Positions 15,001 through 15,416 of a DNA stretch of 15,416 bases are shown here, piece after piece. Source of the DNA: Erythrobacter sp. CCH5-A1 (GTDB lineage Bacteria > Pseudomonadota > Alphaproteobacteria > Sphingomonadales > Sphingomonadaceae); NCBI RefSeq assembly GCF_001557115.1, contig NZ_LSKQ01000104.1:1-15416 (forward strand), in the 5' to 3' direction. How positions within the stretch are numbered: position 1 is the stretch's first letter; the number at the start of each line of letters is the position of its first letter. The notes beneath the pieces were generated by a model. The model did not search any database and was not told where the DNA came from. It was given only the letters and a program-made list of their open reading frames with translations. The position numbers were made by a program, and so were the translations under genes.

Positions 15001-15240
15001 CGGCTGCGCTCGTGAGACGGATCAAAGAGACATCAAAGCGGGTGAATGCAACAGCGAGTTGCGGGCGGCGTATCGTAGCGGAAAGGCAGAAAGGCTAGCG
15101 TAGTTAGAGCCTCAAATGACCGCTAGGTTGGACTGTGCTGACTGTCCGGTTTTAGGAGCGCAAACGCGGTAACTCGCCATTCGTTCAGAGTGGCGAACCG
15201 GGTAGACACTCATCTTTTTATGTGCCATTCTCATAAAAAC
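15001..15240. other. Upstream region of the trb operon
   Basis: This is where the trb promoter should lie, reading leftwards. I see no clear -35/-10 pair. It contains a direct repeat ATCAAAG at 15021-15027 and 15032-15038 (11-bp period), a small inverted repeat TCGCCA/TGGCGA at 15174-15196, and a stronger one at 15215-15239. No trace of a coupling-protein gene is visible here. Confidence 0.45.
15215..15239. repeat. Inverted repeat before the small HTH ORF
   Basis: TTTTTATG (15215-15222) and CATAAAAA (15232-15239) are perfect 8-bp arms around a 9-base centre, ending one base before the ATG at 15241. Position and shape fit an autoregulatory operator. It is AT-rich, unlike the surrounding DNA. 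Confidence 0.4.
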
Positions 15241-15414
15241 ATGAGGATTGCCAAGTTCGAAATGTCGTATGACGATTTCATATCAGAGTTGGGAAAGGCG
15301 GGTCTGAGCGTCCGGGACTTCGCCGCACTGTTGGGCATGAGGGCAAATTCCGTTTCAAATTTGAGAACACCGGGAATAAAAGGGGCCACGGATCGGCCGG
15401 TAGCACCGGATTAA
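15241..15414 (+). CDS. Small helix-turn-helix (XRE-like) protein, possibly truncated
   Basis: This is a 57-residue frame. The segment MSYDDFISELGKAGLSVRDF, then AALLGMRANSVSN, resembles the N-terminal HTH of small XRE-like proteins found on proteobacterial mobile elements: helix, turn at GLSVRDFA, recognition helix near MRANSVSN. After that point the resemblance stops, and the frame ends at TAA 15412-15414 with an unrelated-looking tail. The start is uncertain: GTG 15190, ATG 15241 or ATG 15262 are all in frame and none has a strong ribosome site. Family members I recall begin near the third. It is divergent from trbB and could regulate it. Adding one base near 15360 would give another open frame to the window edge, so a frameshift is possible. 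Confidence 0.45.
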   Translation: MRIAKFEMSYDDFISELGKAGLSVRDFAALLGMRANSVSNLRTPGIKGATDRPVAPD

Positions 15415-15416
15415 AA

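Noticed and set aside
14038..15015. 325-codon open frame on the plus strand opposite trbB
   Set aside because: It is antisense to the trbB ATPase motifs and has the composition of a shadow frame.
1..15416. CRISPR array, insertion sequence or element boundary
   Set aside because: No regular spaced repeats, transposase, integrase or matching terminal repeats were seen on either strand.

Overview
The window looks like accessory DNA from a GC-rich alphaproteobacterium. The gene set suggests a sphingomonad-type host (Sphingomonadales), but this is inferred from protein style and gene order, not from a marker gene. Most of it (about 5438-14967, minus strand) is one compact operon for a P-type (Trb/VirB) type IV secretion system of the kind carried by conjugative plasmids and integrative conjugative elements. 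In transcription order it reads trbB, trbC, trbD, trbE, trbJ, a trbK-like gene, trbL, trbF, trbG, trbI and a DUF2274 gene. Neighbouring genes overlap by up to 4 bases or are separated by 5 or fewer, so translational coupling is likely.

Region by region. 1-425 has no gene I can support, only a weak trace of a W-rich reading frame on the minus strand. 426-2393 is a redox module: an AraC-family regulator (minus) is divergent from an AhpD/carboxymuconolactone-decarboxylase-type protein and a small SPW-repeat membrane protein (plus), and ends in a hairpin terminator. 2608-4208 is a second module of similar design: a lipoprotein cytochrome P460 (minus) is divergent from another cupin-type AraC regulator (plus). 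4209-4556 is an AT-richer gap with promoter-like and inverted-repeat sequences. 4557-5450 encodes a LysR regulator whose end overlaps the end of the convergent DUF2274 gene. The trb operon follows on the minus strand up to 14967. 14968-15240 is its leader and upstream region, and 15241-15414 holds a short helix-turn-helix ORF on the plus strand.

How the parts fit. TrbB and TrbE are the ATPases, TrbC the pilin, TrbD, TrbL and TrbF the inner-membrane parts, TrbI the trans-envelope scaffold, TrbG the outer ring, TrbJ the VirB5-like pilus-associated protein, and the TrbK-like protein a candidate exclusion factor. No coupling protein (TraG/VirD4), relaxase, oriT, integrase or replication gene is visible, so the window holds the mating bridge but not the DNA-processing half. 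The two AraC modules look like cargo next to the transfer genes.

The most interesting non-coding signals are: a perfect 8-bp hairpin whose 3' arm contains the trbB Shine-Dalgarno; an 11-bp direct repeat with 22-bp period in the AraC/AhpD intergenic region; and an 8-bp inverted repeat directly before the small HTH ORF. I found no clear evidence of a wholly new multi-gene system.
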